Source: Gnetum montanum
Taxonomy: Eukaryota > Streptophyta > Gnetopsida > Gnetales > Gnetaceae
Length of the DNA: 64,000 bases
Direction: 5' to 3'
Assembly (NCBI GenBank): GCA_015680685.1
Contig: MNCI01003010.1
Location: forward strand, 1-64,000
In this document: in pieces, positions 36,426 to 49,400 of the stretch
How positions within the stretch are numbered: position 1 is the stretch's first letter
Layout: every line of letters begins with the position of its first letter
Notes under the pieces: model-generated
What the model was told of the DNA's origin: nothing
The model's input: only the letters and a program-made list of their open reading frames with translations
The model's database searches: none
Translations under genes and position numbers: made by a program

Positions 36426-37599
36426 ACCAACAAAGAATCCATGAAGTAAGCAAGCGTGATCACTCTTGCACTACATCCCTACCAAATGGAATGGGTAAGG
36501 GGTTGGAATAAATGCACTGCTGCTACCCCACTGGCATCCTAGTAATTCCTCAGATATGCCAAAAGGCATACTACTGACCCCTCAGAGATGTTGCTACGAT
36601 AGCCACTTCGTAGTTGCAACTCCTGGGGTCAACTTTGCCACTTGGGACCCCAAGGAAACTATGGTCACCCATAGCCTCAGTGGCCTTCATCCATTACCAC
36701 CACAAGACTCTGCCTTAGCAGATTCATCTGGTTGGTTCTTTGTCCAGTCGATTGGGCAAGATGAATCTCGCTCTTGAAAGCAACTTCCTGAACTGTGACA
36801 TCAACATAGGGACCCTTACTTCTTGCTACGGTCCCTTCTCTGTGGCCTGTGCTCTCCTTTTTGCTTCAGACGATACTTGTTTCAACAACCTCCCTAGCAA
36901 TTAGGAAGATTGCTTTTGCTCTCTATTCTCTGTTATGTTTTGCAGGTTACCTGCTATGATAGTGTTGATCGAGAATGCATTCACTAGGAGGTGAGGCGTC
37001 ATGATGTTCTGAGATGGCTGCATAGACTAACCTGACTATTTGGAAGTGTAGACCCTTCCTTTTTCCCTCCATCAAACAGCTTATCTGACTTCCTCCTACC
37101 TTTATCCCTACAACCTTTACCCTTTCCTCCTATTTGTACAAAACGTGAACGTATAGACACCCTTTCGCACATGATAATCATCCATGGATTAGCATAATGC
37201 AACTCGCCTCATGGAAAGAATCCTTGAAAAAAATGGGCAAATCTAGGCAAAATGGATGTAAAACAACTCATCCAGGCCATACAAGCATAACACAACTCAT
37301 CCATGGAAACCCTTCATATGCAGTATAGCAACATAACCTCTCGGGAAAACATCCATGAGAAGATGCGTAATGACATGTTTGTGAAAGTTTCCTATTCACA
37401 TTCTTGTGTCTTCCCTGAACCTCCTCCTCTCTGACTCCTTTAAGATCCCTCCTATACTCCTTATGCTCCCAACCTTTGCATTTCTAGGCTTGAAAAAGTG
37501 ACATCTAAGCAATGGCTGCTGAACGTGTTGGTGTCTTTACCCCTATGGTGTTTCGTATTCTTTATCAACATCTTTCAGGCAAGCCCTCTAAACATCAAC
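36426..37599 (+). other. RT-B 3' noncoding region
   Basis: No convincing gene. It includes an acceptor-like TTATGTTTTGCAG near 36945 at the position where RT-C and RT-D have the acceptor before the short ORF, and ends at the polypurine tract. Confidence 0.5.
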
Positions 37600-37612
37600 A
37601 AAGAGGGGTCAT
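37600..37612 (+). other. RT-B polypurine tract
   Basis: AAAGAGGGGTCAT directly before the 3' LTR start. Confidence 0.8.
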
Positions 37613-38831
37613 TGAAACACTATGAAATTTCAAGACCTCAATGGTTCAGCAAAATCTCGAGGCTCAGGCAAGGATCTGCAACATGTCGCACATCTCAGCA
37701 AGTTTTCTTTTTCAGCTAAAGGCTTGTTACGCTACATTACGTAGCACAGTGTAATAGACTCCAGAAAGACTGAACAGAAATAGGGGATGCACAGTGACAA
37801 CACTTCTTTTTTGCAGGTTCGCTATGTTACGCCAGGTTACGCTATGTTGCGTAATGTATCATAATGCAGCATAATGCAAGAAGATAATTGAGATAGCAAT
37901 ATTCAGGCATTAGTAGTTCTTATGCCATGATACGCTCCCCAACGTATTATAGGGTAACTGTAGGATATTTTGTAACCAAAGCTCCAGCAAGGGTAGATTA
38001 CGACACACTATGCTCCAGAGCATAAAATAGTGTGATTCCACAAGCTTCAAACAACAACGCACCAGGTCAATGGAATTTTGTTGGTTTAGGACACACCTCA
38101 TCTAAACCGCTTTTTTCTCCTGACCCTAACCTTATAAATACTCCAGTTGACAATGATCAAGGGGTTGATAAAAAATTTCTCTTGGTTAGCAAAATTTTTC
38201 TCTAGGGGCAATTTTCTTTCATTGGCAATCGTTGACAATTTTTTAGCAAATATTGGCAAGAGAACAAGAGAGGATCAACAATCGAAAGAATGCGGAAGGC
38301 GATCGACAAGAGTTTTTGATCAAGAACTTCTAGTTAGCGGACATTCTGCTTCGGGTTTGACTCCCTTGCACCTAGATTGGCTAGAACAAGGTAGATCAGC
38401 CTTTGCTTGTTTCATCTTTGAATAGCTTTCCTATTCTTGGCATGTGCTTCGTCTAAATCGAAGTCTGCCTACAATCATTGTATCAAATATATTTGTTTAT
38501 AAGCTAAATCCCAGATCTTGGGGTTGCATATCCTCTAAATCCAATCTATTGCATCCTATCTACATAGATTCTGCAATTTCTTTGAATCATTTATATAATT
38601 CTCGTTGCCTTCGAGATTACTGATATCATATCTCCTCATTGAAATCATTATCTTGTAATTTGGTTATCATAAAATTTACTAATTAAGTAAGTTCTTGTCT
38701 AATCAACAAGACCGTTCAGGGCACCTCGGATTCATTTTCTTCAACATGGCCCTCGCACGGATCCGGGGTTGGAACTATGTATACGAAACTTTGTTCGGTA
38801 TTTCCAGCGACCAATGTTTTCAGTCGTTACA
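37613..38831 (+). repeat. RT-B 3' LTR
   Basis: TGAAACACT...GTTACA, 1,219 bases. Its U3 has TTACGCTA and CATTACG words (37720-37875), the RT-B version of the ACGC motif, and a TATAAATA box at 38133-38140. From about 38171 it matches the shorter 5' LTR. The 93-codon frame at 38147 is not supported as a gene. Confidence 0.9.
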
Positions 38832-39220
38832 GCCCTTACTTGTTTACCATCTGTGAAAACCTTGGTCACGCTACGATTCAAAATGCTGCATAGACCAGTT
38901 ACTGAAACTAAAAGCCCAACTTGTCAAGCTACCTTACACACGCTCATCTTGACTCACTCACACTAAGCCTAGTTTACTCACATTTTCGGTTTGCTCACGC
39001 TATCAGCTTGCTCACACTGTCAGCTTGCTCATGCTATCAGTTACTCACACTATCAGCTTGCTAACGTTGTCAGTTACTCACATGGTCAGCTTGCTCAGTT
39101 ACTCACACTGTCAACTTGCTCACGATGTTAGCTTGCTCATGCTATTAGCTTGCTCATGCCAACTTGACCACCTAGCTTACACATGCTCAACTTGTCCACC
39201 CCAGTTTATTCATGCTCACT
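38832..39220 (+). repeat. RT-A leader with GCTCACGCTATCAG repeats
   Basis: After the right-hand target copy (GCCCT) the RT-A leader resumes. Units of TTGCTCACACTGTCAGC repeat about ten times between 38990 and 39160. This is the CTCACGCTG version of the leader motif, matching the RT-A LTR. Confidence 0.8.
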
Positions 39221-42200
39221 ATGGAATCTTCCCAGAGCAACACAGTGACACTACCAATCTTTGACTTTGGGGCTGAAACTTTGAACCTTGTGACTGCTAC
39301 GAAACCCATAACTATTATTGAATAGATAAACTCTCAAGGCCCTATGTGCCAATCACTTAGGTTACAGGGCAAAGACCCTACTTATGCAACTCTCACACTA
39401 GAACAATATAACTTCGTTTGTGTGAAAATTTAGACTAACCTGCCTATTGATCATGTGGAGAGAGAAGCAAAATGAAACTATGAACTTATTTACAAAGGAG
39501 ATCATGAGTTCATCCCCTCATCATTTGATATAATCCCTCTTTCCAAACACCATCATCAACTTATATCTCAGCTTCTTATGGTAAGAAGTCAAGCCTTACA
39601 GCCACCTCTGATAGAGCCTCAGAGTGGAGATGAGGAAGATGATTTCGTAGCCCAATATGAACATGGGGATTTGTACCATACCGGTAGTCCCCATGCTGAT
39701 ACAAACCCATTGTTCTAACCTTTTCTGGAAGAAACTATGCTTCTTCCTTCATCTACAAACACTCGAGCAATAGTTTCCCGATAAGAAGTACCTGCTTCCA
39801 TTCCCACCTTCTCCATGCCCAACATTCAATTTGATACGTCCACTTCCATCATACCTCCACAAGTATAGTTCCAACAACCCCCTCCTCAAACCAATGCAAG
39901 TTTAATCTTCTGACCTCAGGTAATTAGGATGCCATCTATCATACCAGCTTCCACGTCCACCCATTACATACCACAAGTGCAAACGCATGGGGCACCATTA
40001 ATTACTTCAACCCAACACATTCAGGGTGTCACTTCACAACCCGTGGCTGGGCAGTGGGTTCCACCAGCTATTTAGCAACACTAGTCTACTCACTACAGCA
40101 TACCACACCCTGCAGTCTCATATATGAATGTTGCTCCACCACAACCGGTGATCCAATAGTCCCCCTTTCCACAAACAATACAACAATCGAAATACTACCA
40201 ATCACAATCCATTCAACCCATAAGTCTGCCTACCACCCAAGAACGGGCGAACATAAAAAAGATGATGCACTTGTTAACCGAGGAGTTAAAGTGCCTTAAA
40301 ACTACAAACATTGAGGAACTCAAGGTGCTGGACTTCTATTAGGATGACCCAATACACCCTTCAGTCCCACCATTAACCTTGCCAAAGGGAATCTCATTGC
40401 CTTAACTAACCAAGTACAATTGAGAGGGAGATCCAAATGCCCATCTAGTAACATTTCGTCTAGAGTGTCTATTGCTTCAAGTTTGGCCTCATGCAATTCT
40501 ATGTGTGTTTGCTATGTACCTAATGGAAAAAGCCTTAGACTAGTCCTGAGCTTTACCCCATAACTCCATATCCTCTCTGGAGGATCTGTTACATCAGTTT
40601 GTTACCCATTTTAAATATAATCTAAAGCCTGAAGCCACATTGGATAGCTTGATTTAGATCAAATAGGCACCATTAGAGCCAGTGCAAAAATTCATCCAAA
40701 GGTGGAGTGTAGCTCTCAATGAATGTCACGAGCCCATGCCTAAAACATATCTGCTTACCATCCTTAAAGCAACCGTGAATGAATTTATTAAATCAAAGCT
40801 TTATTATTTGAGTGCTTGTACTTTGAGCCAAGAATTCATGCAAATTAAGAACATAGAAGAGGTGGCACAAACAAGTAATGACCCAGCTTTCTTGACCTTT
40901 AGGAGCCAACATACGAGGAAAGATAAGGATAAGTCCAAAATGACGGTAGCGGTGGTGGCAGAGACAGCCCAACCTAACAATCCAAGACAAAGAGGAAAAT
41001 AACCTACTACTCTAACTGGCCATGAAAGAACCAGACCTATGCCTACACCCAATTCCTCTTCAAATAAAAACATCAATGTGGGTCACACTAGTACATTCAA
41101 ACAAAAAGATCCCACCCAGTATACACCCTTGCATGTGAAACCTTCACAATTGCTAGATCAACTTCTAAAGGCTAGGCTAATCAAACATAAACAAATGTCC
41201 CTTGTAGTGTCTCAAATACAAGATCGATTCTGTGAGTTGGCCAAGAACCCAACTTTAGCAACAACCAATGAGCTCCCCATTCCAAGAGGCTTTAGGTTGG
41301 ATAGGTTTTGCGAATATCATCAATGGTGTGGACATGGAATTGACTATTGGTTCACCTTAAAACAGGACATATAGTGCATGATTGATAGGGGTGAAATAGT
41401 ATTTGACGAGATGAACCCAGTAAGGCCCCAAAACCAACCCATGGGAATCTACAAATACCCTCTCAATACTAATCACACATCATATGTGATTAACACTATC
41501 CTTGTGGAGAACGGATAGGACGTCTCGTGAAAACCTTTTTTAATCTACAGGTCCTCTGAAAATACACCTACCTCAACACCTCCTCAAACTCCTTTCTTCA
41601 TACAAACGTTCCCCACATCACAAAAACCATTCGTCATCCATGTACCCCCTTTTGTCGTAGCAGCAACCACACCATTGGAAACCCAGCTCACACCCTTCAT
41701 GATTCGGGTGCCAAAACACCTTGATGTGCAACCCCCTACCATTCCCTCATGACCCCTACAAGAGCATCTTACCAACAAGTTAACACAAGTGTGTCTAGAG
41801 AAAGAACATCATGAGCACGAAGTACGACCACCAAAGCCCATACTGTTAAATGTTGTTCCCATGAGTCCATCCACCGGTGAGCCTAACACAAGTCACCAAG
41901 ACAAGAATATTGGTACTCATAGGGTCCCAAACTTAACATCCCTAGGTGCCAATGCAAAAATCCCTCTATAAGAGATATGAATGCTAGGTTAAATGGAACA
42001 AGTCTTTGCAGATAAGAGTGCCCCAAATGGTAAAGATCTAGCGAGCGCATTGACCCAAGTTACGTAGGCTTTGAAACAAAAGAATACTTCCTTAAGCTTG
42101 TATGATTTGGTAATGACTTGAACTATACATCGGAAGGCTCTTGTGTCTATGTTAACTTCAATTACTATTAGTGAGGACATTCCTGTAGATGAGCCATCCA

Positions 42201-42985
42201 TTTATGTAGTATTGTCCCCATAACCTCAAGAATCGAGGACCACATCCCTAGAGTTTCATGCTAATAACATTAAGCAAGATGAGAAGACAGGAGAGGTTAC
42301 TACAGCCCCTATGTTCATGACGATACAAGTCAACCATTTCAAGATACATAGGGTGCATGTCGATGATGGTGCAAAAACGAATGTAATACCCTTTCCTATC
42401 ATCGAGAAATTAGAGCTTATAGAGTAGATATAGCCCACAAAAAATTCATTTTTAAAATCCTTCAGTGGTTCCCATGTCGTGGTGAAAGGCATGACTACCT
42501 TGAATTTCATAGAAGGGGACCAATTCCCCACATCACCTGAATTCGTAGTGGTTAACAAAATGTTGGCATTCAATATGATTCCAGAATGTCCTTGGCTAGC
42601 TCAACTTGGAGCCGTATCCTCACTAATCCATCAAGAGATCCACCTACCTTATGAGGGTGGTGAGATCATCATACATGGGGATACGACAACATCACTTGCT
42701 TCCTCACACTCAGGAATGGATCAAGGATCAGAAATTGAATTCTCTGAGCCTAAACAAGGAACCATGAGCATACTTCAAGACATGAACCCAACGTTAACTC
42801 ATGATCCTACTAAAACTGAGGAAGCACCTGACAACACAAACATAGGAGCCATTCCCACTGACGTCTCTTGGTCAGAATTACCCTTTGACATCACTAGTGA
42901 AGGAGAAGGTGAGTATAAAATCATGCCTACATGCCCTACCCCTCATGTCAAACTACGAAGGATTAAAAAGCAACTTAATGGTTAA
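39221..42985 (+). pseudogene. gag-pro: RT-A gag-pro
   Basis: A single frame of 1,255 codons with no frameshift and about 25 stops. The domains are those of RT-C: EQYNFVCVKI near the start, capsid (about 40370-40830), zinc knuckle with its last Cys changed to Trp (CEYHQWCGHGIDYW, 41308-41350), P-F-V-I-H-V-P peptides (41540-41720), protease VDDGAKTNV near 42360, and a changed LGRPW motif (ECPWLAQL near 42590). It ends RRIKKQLNG, TAA. The sequence AATG-GTTAAG at the stop could be a splice donor for the gag-pro to pol intron. Confidence 0.9.
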
Positions 42986-43004
42986 GGCAAACTACCCCTA
43001 AGCA

Positions 43005-43250
43005 TCCAAAATGATGTTAAACTACCAACTATTCGGTATGACATTAAACTACCAGCAAAAATCTGCAATGACGTCAAACTAGCCATGATTAGAAATGGCT
43101 GGTTCATTTTAAAGCTCCCTAAAACTGTTATTACTTTGGCCCACTATGGCCTAAAATTGGTAAACCCTCTTCCTTTAACATGAATGTGATAGTCCATCAT
43201 GACTTTAAACTGATGTGCACAGCCTGAAATGGCTTTAAACTAGAGCTCGG
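43005..43250 (+). repeat. TAAACT array after RT-A pro
   Basis: Units such as ATGATGTTAAACTACC, ATGACGTCAAACTAGCC and ATGGCTTTAAACTAG follow the gag-pro stop, as in RT-C. Confidence 0.78.
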
Positions 43251-43617
43251 GATGTACAAATCCACAAACTCTTGTTACACTACGTTAAATGTTCATTTAC
43301 AAGTTACAAGTTACAATTTCAATTCATGCCTTCTCATTACTTTCCTCTTTTACAAATATTGGATTTACATTTTGTTCCCCCATTTTCATTTAGTTACATG
43401 CATATGTTCATGATAATACTTGAGAAAACAAATAAAAAAAAGAGAAAACATATAAAATAAAAAAATGATATGTCAATATGGTAATAAAATCCCAACACAT
43501 TATGCCATGATTAGATCCATATTATTACATTTTTCCATCATACATTTCCATTAAACATCCAAAAATCCAAAACATTTAATAGCTAAAGCCCGATTAATAG
43601 TAAGCTCATGAAGGGGG

Positions 43618-44048
43618 CTAGTCTCCAAGATCCTCTTCATCATATGCTCTCGCTCCACTAGGGCCAGCTCCATCATTAACATGTCCCTATATTAGAGCCA
43701 AAAAAAATAGGTAAGAGTAATAAAGTAACTCACAAATGCAAAACTAGGAAAAAATAGTAACACTAACAATGAAAAAAATAAAATCATACAAAAATAGGCA
43801 CCATAATAAAACACTCACAAGTGAGGAAGGCCTTAGGCTGACCTCTAAACACTGTAGAATCTCCTCCTCGGGCACATTTGCCCAATCCTCCTCCAGGCCA
43901 AGATCAATACCAGCCAAGGCTTTACCGTTGTCCACCGAAGTCCAAGTTAGGTGCTCAAGAAAGAACATGCCTATCAAAGCCTCCCTGGAGGCAGTAGTAA
44001 TGGTTCTTTCGGGAGATCCCTCCACCTTGGTGCACTCGAAAAACCTAT
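43618..44048 (-). pseudogene. RT-A antisense gene, last two exons
   Basis: On the minus strand the coiled-coil exon runs from the RT-D boundary (44048) to a GTGAGT donor at 43819 and carries RTITTASREALIG, ALAGIDLGLEEDW and EEEILQCLE, closely matching RT-C exon 7. The last exon is 43618-43686 after an AG at 43687, with GPSGARAYDEEDLGD and a TAG. No stop interrupts these parts. The upstream exons are cut off by RT-D. Confidence 0.75.
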
Positions 44049-45641
44049 TAAAACACCACAAAATTTTGGCCTAGCACTTTCAAACAAGATTCAAGTTAAG
44101 TCATGCAACCACCCAAGCATGAATACAGCATGACCAAACTTGGAGGTCTCCGAAATAGCCCCCGATGCTCCACGATTCAACAAGCAAGGTTCCCCAAGGC
44201 TCACCGGTAGCTACATCAACTTCTGACATCTAGAATCAAAAGTTTTGGGCTCAAAATGCTTAGTTTTGGCTAAGTATAATTTGGCTACATTTTCAGACGC
44301 TGCTTAGCATAAGGCTCAGCGTCACCAACATTTGGAGCCCTGAAACTAAGTCAAAATAGGTAGAAATCAAGCACAAGGACCCCCCATGACCTTCACCAAG
44401 GTCCCCAGTAGGTCCCAGCCTCTAGAAAATCAAGATTTGGGCCTCAAATATGCCACTTTGACTTAGTGATGCTAGGGGTTATTTTCAGACGCTACTTAGC
44501 GTAAGGCTCAGCATCACCAACCAAAATAGGGCTAAAACGACATCCAAATAAGCCCAAATTTGGCACACAAAACCCTCATGACCCATGGCATGCAGATCCA
44601 CTCTGAAAATGGGTCTCACAGGTCAAAAATAGGTTCAAAATGCACTATTTTCAGGTCATACATTGTTAGTGACGTTGACGCTAGACGCTGACGCTAACAC
44701 TGATGCTGGACATTGACGCTAATGCTGGACGCTGATGCTAGAATAGGCTATGCACACATCAGAGCCAAATTCACACATACTGGAGGCTTTGGTAGCAAAA
44801 GAAAAAAAAGCATAGATCTGTAGATCTAGAGGCTAGACATCCAGATCCACTCTTGTACTTTAACATTCTTTGTAAATTTTTGCATGTTTCAGTGTATCAA
44901 GCTGTTACGCTGTGGATTACACACATCAACATAAGAGATCTTGGTCATGCTACATGTTTTACATTGTAACATTTCGTGCATCTAGTCAATGCACACACTT
45001 GTCACCTGATTCGAAGTTTTCTCACCCTGCAACCACTAATCTTCTCCGAGATCCGAATCTCGTGCCTAAAATCCTATAAATCTCCTGTTTTTCCACTAGA
45101 TCAAGGTTTAGAAAATTTAAATCTCACACACTTAAGAAATCTGGGCATTAATCTCATATGCTGGGCTTCATACAGACTGGATGCTATACACCTGCAACCC
45201 AAAAAAAACCTGCATCTTCCTAGCATCCGTTCTCATCCATCATGGCTAAATGTCCACCTTGCGATCACTCCGCAACTACATTCTGATCAGTGCATATTCT
45301 AATTGTTTATCAATACAAATAGTTTTCATTTTTGCTCAGATTTTTGTAGTTTACATTTTTTTTCCTGTTCACATTTTCTTATTTTCATTATTTAAACAAT
45401 TTACATTCATTTTTATTTTGTTTACGTTTAGTTTTTGCATTCGTTTACGTATAAGCCAAAGTACCGTGATTGTGTACGTTTGGGGAAGTCCTTGTTTGAT
45501 CTGCATGCAGACCATTCAAGGTACTCTACCTTCGTTGATTTCCAGCTTGCCCTCAGGTGAAGGCAGGGTCTTACTATTTCATCCGTAGATCTCTTGGTGT
45601 CCATTTATTCTAGCCTCTCACTGACGATTTCAGATGGTACA
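44049..45641 (+). repeat. RT-D 5' LTR
   Basis: TAAAACACC (TG changed to TA) to GGTACA, 1,593 bases; its first 725 bases match 59553-60277. U3 contains a dense GACGCTAACGCTGG-type array (about 44665-44720), the RT-D version of the ACGC motif. A TATAAAT box lies at 45075-45081. Confidence 0.9.
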
Positions 45642-45647
45642 GTAAAA

Positions 45648-45666
45648 TGGTGCTAGAAGGAGGGCC
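45648..45666 (+). other. RT-D primer binding site
   Basis: TGGTGCTAGAAGGAGGGCC six bases after the LTR end, identical to RT-E. Confidence 0.82.
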
Positions 45667-46469
45667 TAGGCATTTTTGAGATTCCATAGTAAATACCTAA
45701 TAATCTGGCACATTGTAAGCAGTAGAAGAACAAACCAGTGACCCTGAGCAGATCGGTAGCATCAATCTCTCATCTCACATCGGGGCTAGCATCTGACTTG
45801 TGACCTACCTTTGTGACTATGCTCTGACCAGTGTAAACACTTTTCATCATTAATCATCTCATTTCTACCACTCATGTGTATCATTTTTGATTGTTAAATT
45901 TCTATATTTGTTTAAATTTCCTGTTCGTATTCATGTTTACATTTGCGTTTCTACATTACGTCTGTATTGCGTTTATGTTTGCGCGCAACTGCCTGTCTGC
46001 CTGGAAATTTTTACAAAATGAAACAGTTTCTGTCACAATCCCTAGCGTGTGCATGTTGTAGTCCGCCTCCAGTCTAGTGCACGCATGTAGCAGTTCATGC
46101 TATCATCCACCATATCTAGTTTACGCTGCTTCCTTTAATGTGCGATGTTTCTCTAGTTTACACTACTAATTCCAGTCTCCCATTTACGCACGCTGCACAT
46201 CCGTCCACTCACCAAATTCCAGTGTGCTCACGTTGTTGACTAGTTTCCAGTAAGTTAATGTTGCTTTGCTTCCTACTCACACACGTTGTTGAACAATTTT
46301 CCCTCACACACACGCTGCTGTTTCCTAGTCTAGCATACACACGCTGTTAACTATAACTCCCAGCGTGTTCATGTTGCTCAGTCCTCATAACTTACACTGT
46401 CCATAACTTGTTTACGCTCTACACAGCTTACTACTTACTCATGTTGTTCACAACCTATCAAATGCACCC
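45667..46469 (+). other. RT-D leader
   Basis: No gene. Bases about 45770-45990 resemble the R-side sequence of these LTRs (CTATGCTCTGACCAGTGTA compared with CTATGCTTTGACCAGTGCA in RT-A). From 46040 to 46440 CACACGCTG, CACGTTGTT and TTTACGCTG words repeat, the leader version of the ACGC motif. Confidence 0.7.
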
Positions 46470-49400
46470 ATGGACCCATCTCAGATGAACGTAGTAGTAC
46501 ATTCTATTTTTGAATTTGGGGTCAGCGCTTTGAACCCAGTGGTGGCAACTGAACCCATAGTTGTCATTGGCGAGATGAACCCTTAGGGGCCACCTCGCTG
46601 GTCACTTAGGTTGCAAGGTTGAGACCCCGTCTACACCATCTTAACTCCTGAGCAGTATAACTTTATATGTGTTAAAATACAAGCCAACTTAGCCATTGAC
46701 CGTTCTAAGATGGAGGCGAAATAACACTTCAAACTCATACACAAGGGAGGTCATGACTTTGTCCCCATCGCCTATGATGTCATCCCACTCACTGAATCCC
46801 ACCATGAACTCCTATCATAACTCCTCATGGCTAGGAACCAAATGTCATGTCAACCCGCCATAGAGCCTCGAAACGAAGATGAGGAAGATAATTTTGCTGC
46901 TTAGTCTGAACATGAGGATTCATACCATACTCTCAGTCCACATACTTATGCGAATTCATTATTTCACCCTTTCATGGGAGAGACCATGTCCCTCCATTCA
47001 TTTAAAACCACTGAAGCACGTGTGCCCCAACAAGAAGTGCCCACTCTTATTCCCACTCTCCCTATGACCGATACTCAATTCAACATACCCATCCCCGCCA
47101 TTCCTCCGGTCACCACATTATCCCCTCTCCTACAAGTACAACCCCAACAACCCCCCTCTCAAATTAATGTAGGAACAACTTTCCCACCCCAAGTAATTGG
47201 GATGCCATCTGTGATACCTGCTTCCACATCTACACACTTCATCCCACAAGTGTAGGTTCATACCACACCCTCGGTTCCTCCAATACAACACCAGGTACAA
47301 AGTCTTCATTCACAACCCACAATGGGCCAATGGCCTGCCCTTGTTGCTCAACAACAACAGCAACAACAACAACAACAACCTACACCTTACGACATTCCAC
47401 CCCTAGTAGCACCCATTGTAAACATTCCACAAGTGCAACCTCCGACCACTTAACTTTCTTCTTTCCCGCCCACTATACAATAATCTAACTTGCATACTAC
47501 ACAACATAACCAACCTCCCGCTTCACCTAGTGCCCAAGACTGGGCTGAAGCTAAAAAAATCATGCAGGAGCTAGCCGACTAGGTAAAACACCTTAAAACC
47601 ACTAACAATGAAGAGCTTAAAGTATTAGACTTTTACCAAGACGATCCTATTAGCTCTTTGGTACCACCATTAACCTTGCCCAAAAGAGTTTCTTTGCCTC
47701 AACTAACCAAATACAACGGGGAAGGAGAACCCAACGCCCATCTAGTCACATTTAGACTAGAATGCCTGTTGCTTCAAGCCTGGCCCCATGCAATCTTGCA
47801 TGTGTTTGCCATGTCCCTCACTAGTAGAGCATTAGACTGGTACCGAGCCTTACCTCATAACTCCATATCCTCTTTGGAGGATCTCTTACACTAGTTTGTT
47901 ACCAGATTTAAATACAACTTGAAACCTGAAGCAACCTTGGATAATCTGATACAGGTAAAACAAGCACTGTTTGAACCTATACAAAAATTTATCCAAAGAT
48001 GGAGTGCCACACTCAATGAACTTCATGAGCCAATCCTAGAAACATACCTTCTTACGATTCTTAAGGGAGCTATGAATGATTTTGTCAAATCAAAACTGTA
48101 CTATCTAAATGTGCACACTCTAAGCTAAGCTTTTGTATATATTAAAAACATAAAAGAGGCAGCCCAAAATAGCCATGACCCTGCTTACTTAGCCTTCAAA
48201 AATCAACACACTAAAAAAGATAAAGAAAAGGCTAAAGCAACAGTAGCAGCAATAGCAAAGACTCAACCTACCAACATGGGACAATAAGGCAGACCACCTA
48301 TTGCTCCTACATACACACCTAAATCATCTACCATGCAAGCTACTAACATGGGTCATGCACATACGTTTGAGAGGAAAGACCCTGCTTAATACACACCGCT
48401 CCCCATGAAGTCTTCCCAGTTGTTAGATCAACTTTTGAAGGTTGGGGCCATTAAACACAAGTAGCTATCTCTAGCGGTAGCCCAGAGACACGACCGATTC
48501 TACAAATTGGTCAAAAACCTAAGCTTGGCAACTCCAAATGAGCCTCCTATTCCAAGAGGCTTTAGACTAGATCGATTTTGCGAGTACCACCAATGGAATG
48601 GGCATGGTACTGATTATTGTTTCACCTTTAAATAATACATACAACATATGATTGATAGGGATGAAATAACATTTGACGATGCCAACCTTGTTAAACCGCA
48701 GAATCAATCTATGGATGTGTACAAAGATCCCCTTAATACTAAGGAAGCTCCTTACGTTATTAACACAATACATGTTGGAAATGAGCAAGGTATGCCCACA
48801 AAACCTTTCATGATTCATGTTCCTCCTACGTCAACATCATCCCCATAATCTTTGTATTCCATATACAATCCGCCTACACCTACAAAGCCATTTGTCATTC
48901 ATCTACCCCCTGTCAATGCAATTGTAAATGTACAATTGCCTACCTGGCCCACTCCCTTTGTGGTCCAGGTGCCACCCGCAGTTATAACCACAGAGGTACA
49001 ATCACAAAATCGACCAACTCCCTTCGTAATCAAGGTACCTAAAAACCCTAATCTTCAACCTCCTACTTCTCAACCATAAACCAAACTGACCCTATTCGTC
49101 ATTAGGGTGCCTAAACACCCTGACACACAACCACCTCCAAAAGTTCAACTGCAACCTCAACCTACTCCATTCGTAATCCGGGCCCCAAAACAACCTGGTG
49201 TTCAAGCTTCAACGGTTCCCCCATGACCTTCATGAGAACGCCTTGCTGATAGACTTACTAGGGAATGGTTGGAAAAAGAACGTCAAAGTCTTGAATTGGG
49301 GCCACCGAAACCCACTCCCTTAAACGCTATACCTATGGCTCCAACAATTGATGAGCCAAGCATGAGCCACAAAAATAAAAAATTGGGAATGCCAAATACA

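Larger units (their letters stand above)
5157..38831 (+). mobile_element. RT-B, Tat-like element split by RT-C
   Basis: RT-B runs from a shortened 5' LTR to a full 3' LTR and contains gag-pro (5988-8734), an antisense gene (9202-13034 plus first exon near 31900-32058) and pol (32652-36030). RT-C (13291-31641) sits in intron 1 of the antisense gene. Flanking GACCT and GCCCT look like a target duplication with one change. Its leader, primer site and 5' gag are missing, replaced by a short tandem repeat, and pol has lost catalytic residues, so it is non-autonomous and dead. Confidence 0.9.
3481..44048 (+). mobile_element. RT-A, outer Tat-like Ty3/gypsy element, interrupted twice
   Basis: RT-A consists of its 5' LTR (3481-5130), primer site (5137-5155), then after the inserted RT-B (5157-38831) its leader, gag-pro (39221-42985), a TAAACT array and the last exons of the antisense gene up to 44048. 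RT-D is inserted there; RT-A pol and its 3' LTR must lie beyond the window. The join is supported by a near-perfect target duplication (GACCT at 5152-5156, GCCCT at 38832-38836) around RT-B. It is the oldest of the five elements by nesting order. Confidence 0.85.

Noticed and set aside
38147-38425. 93-codon frame in the RT-B 3' LTR, also visible in the 5' LTR
   Set aside because: It is in LTR sequence; the two copies resemble each other because they are LTR copies. No known domain.
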